Part shown: piece by piece, positions 25,955 to 34,241 of the stretch
Numbering within the stretch: the stretch's first letter is position 1
Layout of the letters: every line of letters begins with the position of its first letter
Assembly (NCBI RefSeq): GCF_000367525.1
Contig: NZ_HF570956.1
Coordinates: 999,775-1,034,884 of the forward strand
Direction: 5' to 3'
From: Phycicoccus elongatus Lp2
Lineage (GTDB): Bacteria > Actinomycetota > Actinomycetes > Actinomycetales > Dermatophilaceae
DNA: 35,110 bases
The notes under the pieces: model-generated
Seen by the model: only the letters and a program-made list of their open reading frames with translations
The model's database searches: none
What the model was told of the DNA's origin: nothing
Translations under genes and position numbers: made by a program

Positions 25955-27741
25955 GCACACAGGCAAGCAGCCAGAAGATCGCCATCTCCTATCTGCGGGT
26001 GTCGACCACTCGCCAGATGAATACCGGCTCGGATGTCGTTGCTGACGGCAACTGCATCGCGACCCAGCGCATCGCCAACCAGGCGAAGGCTGACGAGATG
26101 GGCGCGGTGATCCAGAAGGAGTTCATCGAACCTGGCGCATCGGCGCAGTCGATAGACAAACGGCCCGTGTTCAAGCGCGCGCTGGCGTACCTCGCGTCTC
26201 ACCCCGAAGTGGACTACGTGATCATCTACATGCGATCACGAGCCTTCAGAAATCTGGCAGACGCTGTCATGACCAAGCGCAGACTCGAAGCGGAGGGTGT
26301 GCGGCTGATATCGGCCAAGGAGGACTTCGGCGAGGGCATCATGGCCGACGCCATGGAGGCTGTGACCGACATCATAAACGAGGTCCAGGTCCGCATGTCT
26401 GGCGAGGACATCAAGGTCAAGATGCAGCACAAGGCGGAGCGCGGCGGCACCAATGGCCGCGCGCGACTTGGCTACAAGAACGTTCGCATCGAACACGAGG
26501 GACGCCAAGTCAACAGCATCGAGCTGGATCCAGAGCGCGCGCACCTGATCCGCAAAGCGTTCGAACTCTTCGCCACTGGCGACTACACCGTCGACCGCGT
26601 GCTAGCCACTGTCACCGACATGGGTCTGACCACGCGTCCGACGCGTCGCTACAAGGGTGGGCCCATCTCTCGCTCGGCGATGCATCGCATCCTGATCGAG
26701 CCGTACTACAAGGGCGTCGTGGTCTACAAGGGTGAGCAGTATCCGGGAAGACACACGAGCCCATCGTTGATGTGGACGTGTGGGACGAGGTGCAGCGCGT
26801 CATGGAGCATCGCTCAAAGGGCGGACAGCGTGATCGCGTGCACTACCACTACCTCAAGGGACTGATGTACTGCGATCGCTGCACTCAGAACGGCCGGGCC
26901 AGCCGCATGATCTTCACCAAGGCCGAGGGGCGTCGTGGTGACTACTACGACTACTTCGCCTGTCGTGTCCGACTGGAGGGCAAAGGTCAATGCGACCTGC
27001 CGTATCTGCCGGCTGCGCAGGTCGAGTGGCACGTCGCCGATCACTACGTACGTCTCGGGCTGCCGCACGACTTCCGTGAGGCCATCACCGAGGCCGTCGG
27101 AGCGACTCTGGACAATGAGCAAGCCAACCTGCGTGAGATCCACGCTGGATACCGGAAGCAACTCGACCGGCTCGCCGTTCGCGAGGAGAAGCTGCTCGAC
27201 CTCGCTGAAGACTCGGCACTGCCGCGCGAGAAGATCAATGCTCGACTCAGGCAGATACAGATCGAGCGCGTGGCGGCTGAAGAAGGAATGCAGGAGACCG
27301 GCGACAAAATCAGTGTCGGTGCGACAGTGCTTGACCGGCACCTGCGACTTCTCGACGACCCGCACCCTACATACGCCACGGCACCGGACGCCGTCCGCCG
27401 AGACTGAACATCGCCAGCTTCACTCGACTCTGGATCGATGAGGACGGCATCAAGCGCGACAGAAGACGCCGATCGTGCAGGAACTGCACGACGCTGCTGT
27501 CGCCTACGAGGAGGCTGACAAGCCCGCGCTCGGCTCGGCTATCGCAAAAGGAATCGCCCCCGACCTGATGGCCGAGGGCGAAGATCCCGAGACGTGCACA
27601 CTGGCTGATCTGTTTTGTGCAGGTTCCAATATGAACGTCTACGTGCGCGAGGCGGGACTTGAACCCGCACACCCGAGGGCACCAGAACCTAAATCTGGCG
27701 CGTCTGCCAATTCCGCCACTCGCGCGCGTGGCCCACTGTAG
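25951..27741 (+). pseudogene. Large serine recombinase, several frameshifts
   Basis: ATG 25951 follows AAGAGGAG. The resolvase domain begins ISYLRVSTTRQ with nucleophile S18; a Recombinase domain follows (ARLGYKNVRIEHEGRQV, SRSAMHRILIEPYYKGVVVY), then a zinc ribbon (MYCDRCTQNGRAS ... CQCDL-like 'GKGQCDLPYLP') and a coiled coil. Breaks: ACACAC 26751-26756 (+2 or -1), GAC|TGA at 27404-27405 (one C missing restores LNIASFTRLWIDEDG) and 27458-27460 (one C missing restores QKTPIVQELHDAA). With all three corrected the product is about 597 residues, normal for a large serine integrase. Its last codons run over the antisense strand of tRNA-Leu to TAG 27741. It probably mobilised the island. Confidence 0.8.
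27644..27725 (-). tRNA. tRNA-Leu (anticodon UAG)
   Basis: 82 bases on the minus strand. The acceptor arms GCGCGAG and CTCGCGC pair fully; the anticodon stem CCAGA / TCTGG closes the loop TTTAGGT (anticodon TAG). A long variable arm precedes the T-arm GCGGG-TTCAAGT-CCCGC. The discriminator is A; CCA is not encoded. It lies 20 bp downstream of recQ and marks the island's right edge. Confidence 0.93.
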
Positions 27742-27745
27742 GCGC

Positions 27746-29869
27746 TCAGCCGTCGACGGCGAGGGTGAGGGGCAGCACCGCCCGAGCCCCGGCCGACCGC
27801 AGCGCCCGGGTGGCCACGGTCAACGTCCACCGTGACGACACGAGGTCGTCGACGAGCAGGACCGGCCCCGGGTGCGTTGCCAGGGCCACGCCGAGGTCCG
27901 TCCCGACGACCAGGCGATCCCAGACGCCCGCGAGCCGGAAGGCGCTGTTTCCTCCGGGCTCACCGGTTGGGCCCCCGTGCGCGAGGTCGAGTGTCCCGAG
28001 CAGCGGCAGCCGACCGATCTCGGCCAGCCCCGCGGCCAGGGAGGCGACGAGCGTGGGGTGGCTGCGCGACGGCATACCGACGACACCGACGGGGCGCTCG
28101 GACCATCCCCACTCGGCGAGGACCGGCACGACGGCACGCAGCAACTCCGCCGAAGCTGGTGCGTCCTCGCGCAGGACCTCGCGCAACCGCTGGCCCCACC
28201 CGAGGTCCGACAGCCGCCCCAGGGCCCGACCGGGCTCCATCGCCTCGTCAGCCGCGATCCGACCCTTGACCGGCACGCCGAGGCGTTCCATCCCGGTCGG
28301 CCACTGGGCCCGCGGCTCGATCGGGACCCCCACCTTCGCCAGCCGAGCCCGTGCCGCAGCACGCACCTCGTCGCCGACCTCGGTCGGGAACCAGGCACCG
28401 GCGCAGTTGTCGCACCGGCCACAATCGGCAGCAGTCCCGTCGTCGAGACTCTCCTGCAGGAACCGCATGCGGCAGGTCGTCGTCGCCTCGTAATCGAGCA
28501 TGAGCTGCTGCTCGTCACGCCGTGCCCTGTCCACGCGTGCGTAGCGCTCGGCGTCATAGGTCCACGGCACGCCGGTGCTGATCCACCCGCCGGTCACCCG
28601 CTGCACAGCACCGTCGACGTCGAGCACCTTGAGGAGCAGTTCCAGCCGGGTGCGGCGGACGTCCACGATCGTCTCCAGGGCGGCCGTCGACAGCGCTCGG
28701 CCGGCTTGCGTCAAAGCGGTCAGGACGGCACCGGCCTGGTCCTCGCGCGGCATGGACACCGATGCGAAGTAGGTCCAGATGTCGCGGTCCTCCACCCCCG
28801 GCATGAGCAGCACGTCGGCCCGCTCGGTCGCTCGGCCGGCTCGCCCCACCTGCTGGTAGTAGGCCACCGGCGAACTCGGTGCACCCAGGTGCACGACGAA
28901 TCCCAGGTCGGGCTTGTCGAAGCCCATCCCCAACGCGGAGGTCGCCACGAGCGCCTTGACCTCGTTGTGCCGCAACGCCTCCTCGAGGCGCTCACGATCG
29001 GCGGGGTCCGTGCGGCCGGTGTAGGACGCAACCGTCAGCCCCGCCTCGGACAGCGCTGTCGCGACATCCTCGGCTGCCGCGACGGTCAAGGTGTAGATGA
29101 TGCCGCTGCCGGGCAGTGAGGGCAGGTGTGTCACCAGCCAGGCGAGACGGCTCTCGGGTGACATCGACCGCAGCACACCCAGCCGGAGCGACGCGCGCGC
29201 CAGGCCGCCGCGGATCGTTTCCACGTGCACCCGCGAGCCGTCACCGGCGCGCCCGAGCTGCTCCTCGACGTCCGCGACGACTCGCGCGTTCGCGGTCGCC
29301 GTCGTCGCCAGGACCGGCGTGCCCTCCGGCAGCGCCGTCAGCAGATCGGCGATCCGGCGATAGTCGGGGCGGAAGTCGTGCCCCCAGTCCGAGATGCAGT
29401 GCGCCTCGTCGACCACGACGAGCCCGCATCGTCGCGCCAGATCGGGCAATTGCTCCTCGCGGAAGCGAGGATTGTTGAGCCGCTCCGGACTGACGAGCAG
29501 CACGTCGACCTCGTCGCGCGAGAGGGCGTCGCGGACCTCGTCCCAGTCCTGGGCATTGGCCGAGTTCATCGTCACGGCGCGGATGCCCGCCCGATGGGCC
29601 GCCGCGATCTGGTCGCGCATGAGCGCGAGCAGCGGCGACACGATGAGCGTCGGGCCCGACCCCTGGGACCGCCGCAGCGCTGTCGCCACGAAGTAGACGG
29701 CCGACTTGCCCCATCCGGTGCGCTGCACGACGAGCACCCGTGCACGGTCGGCCACGAGGGCGCGCACGGCCTCGAGTTGGCCGTCGCGGAAGTCCGCGTC
29801 GTCGCGGCCCACCAAGCGGCGCAGGGCGGCCGTTGCCGCTGCGGTCAGGTCTGTCGTCGAGTTCACCAT
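27746..29869 (-). CDS. recQ: RecQ-family ATP-dependent DNA helicase with C-terminal PRTase-like domain
   Basis: 707 residues. Helicase motifs: FRDGQLEAVRALV (Q/0 motif), Walker A TGWGKS (51-56), DEAH (154-157) in VVVDEAHCISDWGHDFR, LATTATA, and the motif VI region YQQVGRAGRATERA. The RecQ zinc module CRMRFLQE ... CGRCDNC follows. The last 110 or so residues are extra: GPVLLVDDLVSSRWTLTVAT resembles the PRPP-binding loop of phosphoribosyltransferases, but the usual TG of 'VDDvvTTGaT' is replaced by SSRW, so it is probably not catalytic. It unwinds 3'-5' for recombination or repair. ATG 29869 (or GTG 29866) follows GGGGAG. Confidence 0.9.
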   Translation of the reverse strand: MVNSTTDLTAAATAALRRLVGRDDADFRDGQLEAVRALVADRARVLVVQRTGWGKSAVYFVATALRRSQGSGPTLIVSPLLALMRDQIAAAHRAGIRAVTMNSANAQDWDEVRDALSRDEVDVLLVSPERLNNPRFREEQLPDLARRCGLVVVDEAHCISDWGHDFRPDYRRIADLLTALPEGTPVLATTATANARVVADVEEQLGRAGDGSRVHVETIRGGLARASLRLGVLRSMSPESRLAWLVTHLPSLPGSGIIYTLTVAAAEDVATALSEAGLTVASYTGRTDPADRERLEEALRHNEVKALVATSALGMGFDKPDLGFVVHLGAPSSPVAYYQQVGRAGRATERADVLLMPGVEDRDIWTYFASVSMPREDQAGAVLTALTQAGRALSTAALETIVDVRRTRLELLLKVLDVDGAVQRVTGGWISTGVPWTYDAERYARVDRARRDEQQLMLDYEATTTCRMRFLQESLDDGTAADCGRCDNCAGAWFPTEVGDEVRAAARARLAKVGVPIEPRAQWPTGMERLGVPVKGRIAADEAMEPGRALGRLSDLGWGQRLREVLREDAPASAELLRAVVPVLAEWGWSERPVGVVGMPSRSHPTLVASLAAGLAEIGRLPLLGTLDLAHGGPTGEPGGNSAFRLAGVWDRLVVGTDLGVALATHPGPVLLVDDLVSSRWTLTVATRALRSAGARAVLPLTLAVDG

Positions 29870-29928
29870 GGTCTCCCCACCGTATGCCGCGGGGCCGACA
29901 CCGCGGGCAACCGCGCCTTCCCCTTCGC

Positions 29929-29974
29929 TCGGGGCGGGTTCTCCCGTGCCCTGGCACGGATGAACCCGCCCCGA
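29929..29974 (-). terminator. Nested hairpin after the serine hydrolase gene
   Basis: A perfect 13-bp inverted repeat (29929-29941 TCGGGGCGGGTTC with 29962-29974) encloses a second 7-bp stem (CCGTGCC 29944-29950 with GGCACGG 29953-29959). It begins 13 bases past the stop of the upstream minus-strand gene. There is no T-tract, as is common for terminators of high-GC actinobacteria. Confidence 0.7.
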
Positions 29975-29986
29975 ACGCGACGTCGG

Positions 29987-31330
29987 TCAGTGCCAGCCGG
30001 CCTCGTCGACGCCACCGGGGATGTCGCGGGCCGGGTCGTAGGGCTCCCGAGTGAAGCGGAAGGACGCCAGGTCGAGGTGGCTCACGGCACCATGGGCGTC
30101 CCGGACCACCCGCAGCGGCTCCCCGGTGTAATAGCCATCGAGCCCGATCCATTCATCAGGGCCGACCGGGTCGAAGCGCGATCCGCGCCGTTCGCCGGGC
30201 TCCCCGAGCACCAGGCGCCCCTGGCGAAGGCTGGCCACTACCGGTGCTGGCCCCCAGTGCCATTGCCCGACGAGGTCGAGCCCGACCGCCTCACCCTGGC
30301 CCACCCACGGTGTCGGTGCGTTCGGTGCGGCCTCGAGCAGTGTGGCGTGCAGGTCGGTCATGAGAGAGCGGCCGACGGGCGTGGAGGTCGTGTTGAGCAG
30401 GGTGACGACGCCGTCGCCGGTGGCGAGGTTGACCCGCAGGCCGGCGAGGAAGCCCGGCATGGAGCCGCCGTGACCGGCATACCTGACGCCGTCGACGTTC
30501 CAGACCTCCCAACCCAGTCCGTGGGCGCCGGTCCACGGCGCCCCAACCTCCTCGTGCACCATGTGCGGTTCGAGCATCTCGGCCACCGTGTCGGCGGACA
30601 GCACACCCTCGGTGCGTCCGGCGAGGAAGGCCGCCCAACGACCGAGGTCGGCGACGGTCGACCACAGCTGACCAGCCGGCGCCATTGCCCCGGCGTCGTG
30701 CTCGGGCTCACGAAGCACGAGGTCGGCCACTGGGTGCACCGCCCAGCCCTGAGCAGCACGGCCGCTGGGGCGCAACGTCGTTCGCATCATGCCGAGCGGC
30801 ACGAGCAGGTCGTCGCGCACCACCTCGAACCACGGTCGATGCTCCACGACCTCGAGGAGGTGACCGAGCGCGGCATACCCGACATTCGTGTAGTGGAAGC
30901 GCCGGCCGGCGCGGAAGCGTTGCTCGACGCCCGCGGCGACGAGTTCGTCCCAGGTGCCACCGGGGGTGCGTTCCCACCACGGTCCCGGTGTCTCGGCCTG
31001 CAGCCCGGCGGTGTGGGTCAGCAACTGCTCGATGGTCACCGACCCGAAGGGCGTCCCCGCAACGTGCTCCTCGAACCGGTCGGCGAGGTCGAGTCGCCCG
31101 GCATCCCGCAGGCGCAGGATCGTCACGGCGACAAAGGTTTTCGTGATCGAACCCATCCTGAACTGCGTGTCATCATCGGGCGCCGAGGCGCCCACGCTGC
31201 CAGCAGCGCCGGACCAGACCAACGCTCCGTCACGCACGACGCCGGCGACCAGAGCAGGCACGCGCCCCTCGACCTGGGCGGTCGCCACGAGGTGGTCGAG
31301 GCGGAGGACGGCAGCGTCAGGAAGGCCCAT
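29987..31330 (-). CDS. Serine hydrolase of the beta-lactamase / class C fold
   Basis: 447 residues. The SxxK motif is S61-I-T-K64 (FRMGSITKTFVAV), YxN is Y147-T-N149 (FHYTNVGYAALGHLL), and the third motif is HGG in YAGHGGSMPGF. These define the Beta-lactamase (PF00144) family, which includes class C enzymes, D-aminopeptidases and carboxylesterases; the substrate cannot be told from sequence. There is no signal peptide or TM segment, so it is probably cytoplasmic and less likely a resistance enzyme. It has a C-terminal beta domain (about 340-447, DLVGQWHWGPAP). ATG 31330 lies 24 bp after lutC on the same strand, so it may be the last gene of the lut transcript, which would end at the following hairpin. 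Confidence 0.85.
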   Translation of the reverse strand: MGLPDAAVLRLDHLVATAQVEGRVPALVAGVVRDGALVWSGAAGSVGASAPDDDTQFRMGSITKTFVAVTILRLRDAGRLDLADRFEEHVAGTPFGSVTIEQLLTHTAGLQAETPGPWWERTPGGTWDELVAAGVEQRFRAGRRFHYTNVGYAALGHLLEVVEHRPWFEVVRDDLLVPLGMMRTTLRPSGRAAQGWAVHPVADLVLREPEHDAGAMAPAGQLWSTVADLGRWAAFLAGRTEGVLSADTVAEMLEPHMVHEEVGAPWTGAHGLGWEVWNVDGVRYAGHGGSMPGFLAGLRVNLATGDGVVTLLNTTSTPVGRSLMTDLHATLLEAAPNAPTPWVGQGEAVGLDLVGQWHWGPAPVVASLRQGRLVLGEPGERRGSRFDPVGPDEWIGLDGYYTGEPLRVVRDAHGAVSHLDLASFRFTREPYDPARDIPGGVDEAGWH

Positions 31331-31354
31331 GCCCCACGCTATGCCGTGGGCACG

Positions 31355-31996
31355 TCAGTCGTCGTCGACGACGATGACGACCAGCGTGCGTGGGCCGTGG
31401 ACACCCTCGACCCGGTCGAGCTCGATGTCACTGGTCGCGCTCGGACCACTGATCCAGGTGAGCGGCCGCTGCTCGACGCCCAGGGCGGCCAGGCGAGCAA
31501 CCGCATCGGGCACATCGTCGACGACCGTTCTGGCGGCCACCACGCAGATGTGGCGGTCGGGCACGAGCGTCAGCTCCCGCCGGCCCTGACCTGCGCTGTG
31601 GTCGAGGATGATCGTGCCGGTGCGCGCGACCGACACGCTGGACGAGGTCAGCGTGGCGCCGACCGCACCGAGCTCGTCATAGCTGATGGCGGTGCCGTCA
31701 TCGACCTGCAGCACGGAGACCTCCGGGCCCAGGGCGGTCGTCCAGTCAGGGTCTGCGCCGGCCGGCACGAGGAGAGAGCCGATCCCCAGGTCGCCGACGA
31801 CGCGGCCGATGGCCCCGGCGACCTCGCCCTCGCGGGTTCTGACCACCGTTGCCCGATAGTCGGCGACGTTCTCGCAGAAGAGGTCCACGTCCCCGTGCTG
31901 CACCTCGACGGGCGGCACCAACCTGCCCGTGGGACCAGCCCCTGCCGCGGCGTTGGCGGTGCGAATGCGGGCCAGCATCTCGTCGCGCGCACTCAT
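31355..31996 (-). CDS. lutC: LutC: LUD-domain lactate utilisation protein
   Basis: 213 residues; LUD domain (PF02589) visible as ATVVRTREGEVAGAIGRVV, DDGTAISYDELGAVGATLTS, SVARTGTIILDHSAGQGRR and TLVPDRHICVVAARTVVDDV. LutC is required with LutA and LutB for oxidation of L-lactate to pyruvate. ATG 31996 overlaps the lutB stop by four bases (ATGA), which fits operon order lctP-lutA-lutB-lutC. The length is typical and the frame is intact. Confidence 0.93.
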   Translation of the reverse strand: MSARDEMLARIRTANAAAGAGPTGRLVPPVEVQHGDVDLFCENVADYRATVVRTREGEVAGAIGRVVGDLGIGSLLVPAGADPDWTTALGPEVSVLQVDDGTAISYDELGAVGATLTSSSVSVARTGTIILDHSAGQGRRELTLVPDRHICVVAARTVVDDVPDAVARLAALGVEQRPLTWISGPSATSDIELDRVEGVHGPRTLVVIVVDDD

Positions 31997-33484
31997 CGGT
32001 CGCTCCCGTCGCGCCGGGTGCCATCGGCGTCATGGGTGCGCATCCACCAGTCGCGGAAGGTCTCCGGTGGGGGTGCGGGTAGGTCGCGCGCATTGGTCCA
32101 GCCGGACAGTGGCCCCGGGAGGTTGCGGGGCATCCGACCCCGGCTGAGTCGCCCCGCGAGGGTCGCCGCGCGCTGCGCCAGGCCCAGTCGACCGGCCGAG
32201 CCGAAGAGCCAGCCCATCGCTCCCATGCCCACGCCCTCCGCCGAGGCGCCCTTGGCCTCGACGACCTTGGTGCGCAGGTCGACGAGGACCTCGGGAATGT
32301 CGATGCGCACGGGGCACGCCTCGAAGCAGGCACCACACAGCGAGGAGGCGTAGGGGAGGGAGGCATCGACCTCCGAGCCGACCCCACGCAGTTGCGGATT
32401 GAGGATGGCCCCGATCGGCCCCGGGTAGACCGAACCGTAGGCGTGTCCCCCGGTGCGCTCGTAGACCGGGCACACGTTGAGGCACGCCGAGCAGCGGATG
32501 CATCGAAGTGCCTGTCGCCCCACGGGATCCGCGAGCACATGCGTCCGGCCGTTGTCCACGAGCACGACGTGCACGTCCTGCGGTCCGTCTCCGGGCGTGA
32601 CGCCCGTCCACATCGAGGTGTAGGGGTTCATCCGCTCCCCGGTCGAGCTGCGGGGGAGCAGCGTCAGGAGCGGCCCGAGGTCGGCGAAGCGCGGCACGAC
32701 CTTCTCGATCCCGACGACCGAGATGAGCGTCTCCGGCAGGGTCAGGCACATCCGGCCGTTGCCCTCGGATTCCACGACGACGAGCGTTCCCGTCTCTGCG
32801 ACAGCGAAATTCGCGCCGCTGACCGCCACCTTTGCCCGCAGGAACTTCTCCCGCAGGTGCAATCGCGCCGCCTCCGCCAAGCGCGCCGGCTCATCGGTGA
32901 GGTCGTCGGGTGCGGGCGGGCCGCCCCACCGCGCCCATCTCGCGCCGGAAGATCTCACGCACCTCACTGCGGTTGCGGTGGATCGCCGGCACGAGGATGT
33001 GGCTGGGCCGGTCATGGCCGAGTTGCACGATGAGCTCGGCGAGGTCGGTCTCCCAGGCGTGGATACCCGCTGCCTCCAGGGCCTCGTTGAGCTCGATCTC
33101 CTGGGTGGCCATCGACTTGACCTTGACCACCTCGTCGGCACCGCGCGCTCGCACCAGGTCGACGACGATCCGGTTGGCCTCGGCCGCATCGCGCGCCCAG
33201 TGCACTTTCGCGCCCTGCTCGGTCAGTCGGGTCTCCAACTCCTCGAGGTATACCGCGAGGTCACCGAGCGCGTCGTCCTTGGCGGACGCTCCCGCGAGGC
33301 GCACGTCCTCCCAGTCCGCGACCTCGGCGACGACTGCGGCGCGCTTGGCCCGGATCGTCGACGTGGCGTGGGCCAGATTGCGCCGTTGCTGAGTGTTGTC
33401 CAGGGCCACGCGAGCGGCCACGGGGAAGGACGGCATACCGACATAGATCGGTGAGGTCCGCTGCAACGGAGGCGAATCGGTCAT
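31993..33484 (-). pseudogene. lutB: LutB: iron-sulfur lactate oxidation subunit, one frameshift
   Basis: From ATG 33484 the first 185 or so residues (IYVGMPSFPVAARVAL, VYLEELETRL, SATQEIEL-like 'KVKSMATQEIELNEAL', EIFRREMGAVGRPA) are good LutB; the second frame resumes APDDLTDEPARLAEAARLHL and holds the ferredoxin-like clusters CIRCSACLNVCP and CGACFEACP plus a C-terminal LutB region. One extra G in the run at 32914-32916 explains the shift; removing it gives 496 residues, the normal size. LutB is the LUD plus [4Fe-4S] electron-transfer subunit. The start overlaps the lutA stop (TGATG). As both halves are conserved, a sequencing error is a strong alternative to a real null mutation. Confidence 0.9.
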
Positions 33485-34221
33485 CACGCGCCCCCCTCCG
33501 TCGCGGCCAGCACCTCGGCCAGATGCATCGTGCGCACCCCGGCTCGCTGTCTCTCCAGGATCCCGCCGATGTGGGCCAGGCACGAGTTGTCGCCGGCCAC
33601 CAGAACCTCGGCGCCGGTCTCGCGCACGTGGCGGGCCTTGTCGGAACCCATCGCGATCGAGACATCGGCATTCTTCAGCGCGAAGGTGCCGCCGAAACCG
33701 CAGCACTCGCGCGCCCCTGGCAACTCGACAAGCGTCAGCCCCTTGACCGCGCGCAGCAGGCGTTCCGGTCGGTCACCGACCTTGAGCATTCGCAACGAAT
33801 GGCAGGTCGGGTGATAGGTCACCCGGTGAGGGAAGTAGGCGCCGACGTCGACCACGCCGAGTGCGTCGACGAGAAACTCGCTCAACTCGTGCACGCGGGG
33901 GGTGAGAGCCTCCACCGCTGCCGCCAACCCGGAGTCCCCGCCGTGCCGGGCCACCATCGCGTGCTGCTCCCGCACCGACCCCACGCACGACCCCGACGGT
34001 GCGACGACGGCGTCGTAGGAGCCGAAGACGTCGACGAACGAGCGGACCAGCGGCAGGCTGCGCGCGGCATACCCCGTGTTCGTGAACATCTGCCCGCAGC
34101 ACGTCTGCGCGAGCGGGAACTCCACCCGGCAGCCGAGGCGTTCGAGGAGGCGCACCGTCGCCTTGGGTGCCTCGGGAAACATGGTGTCGTTGAAGCAGGT
34201 CGCGAAGAGTGCCACCCGCAA
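33484..34221 (-). CDS. lutA: LutA: CCG-domain lactate utilisation protein
   Basis: 245 residues. Two cysteine-rich CCG (DUF224) domains: the first with FATCFNDTMFPE and TCCGQMFTNTGY, the second with TYHPTCHSLRML and ECCGFGGTFALKN. These bind Fe-S or heterodisulfide-type clusters; LutA works with LutB and LutC in L-lactate oxidation. The start is TTG 34221 (LRVALFATC), with GGAGGG six bases upstream; GTG 34245, overlapping the permease stop, is an alternative eight codons earlier. The frame stays open much further upstream, but that is overlap with the permease gene on the same strand and is rejected. Confidence 0.93.
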   Translation of the reverse strand: MRVALFATCFNDTMFPEAPKATVRLLERLGCRVEFPLAQTCCGQMFTNTGYAARSLPLVRSFVDVFGSYDAVVAPSGSCVGSVREQHAMVARHGGDSGLAAAVEALTPRVHELSEFLVDALGVVDVGAYFPHRVTYHPTCHSLRMLKVGDRPERLLRAVKGLTLVELPGARECCGFGGTFALKNADVSIAMGSDKARHVRETGAEVLVAGDNSCLAHIGGILERQRAGVRTMHLAEVLAATEGGA

Positions 34222-34241
34222 CGACGTCCCTCCCCCCGCGG

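Noticed and set aside
13640-27741. Direct repeats (attL/attR) flanking the island
   Set aside because: I looked for the tRNA-Leu 3' end or another shared core near 13640-13700 and found only very short matches such as ACGTGC; the left attachment site cannot be placed.
29987-31330. Antibiotic-resistance beta-lactamase
   Set aside because: The fold and SxxK/YxN motifs match, but there is no signal peptide and the family is mostly esterases and peptidases; resistance cannot be claimed.
29225-32353. 1,042-codon open frame on the plus strand
   Set aside because: Antisense to recQ, the serine hydrolase, lutC and lutB. Composition is typical of antisense high-GC sequence and no domains are seen.
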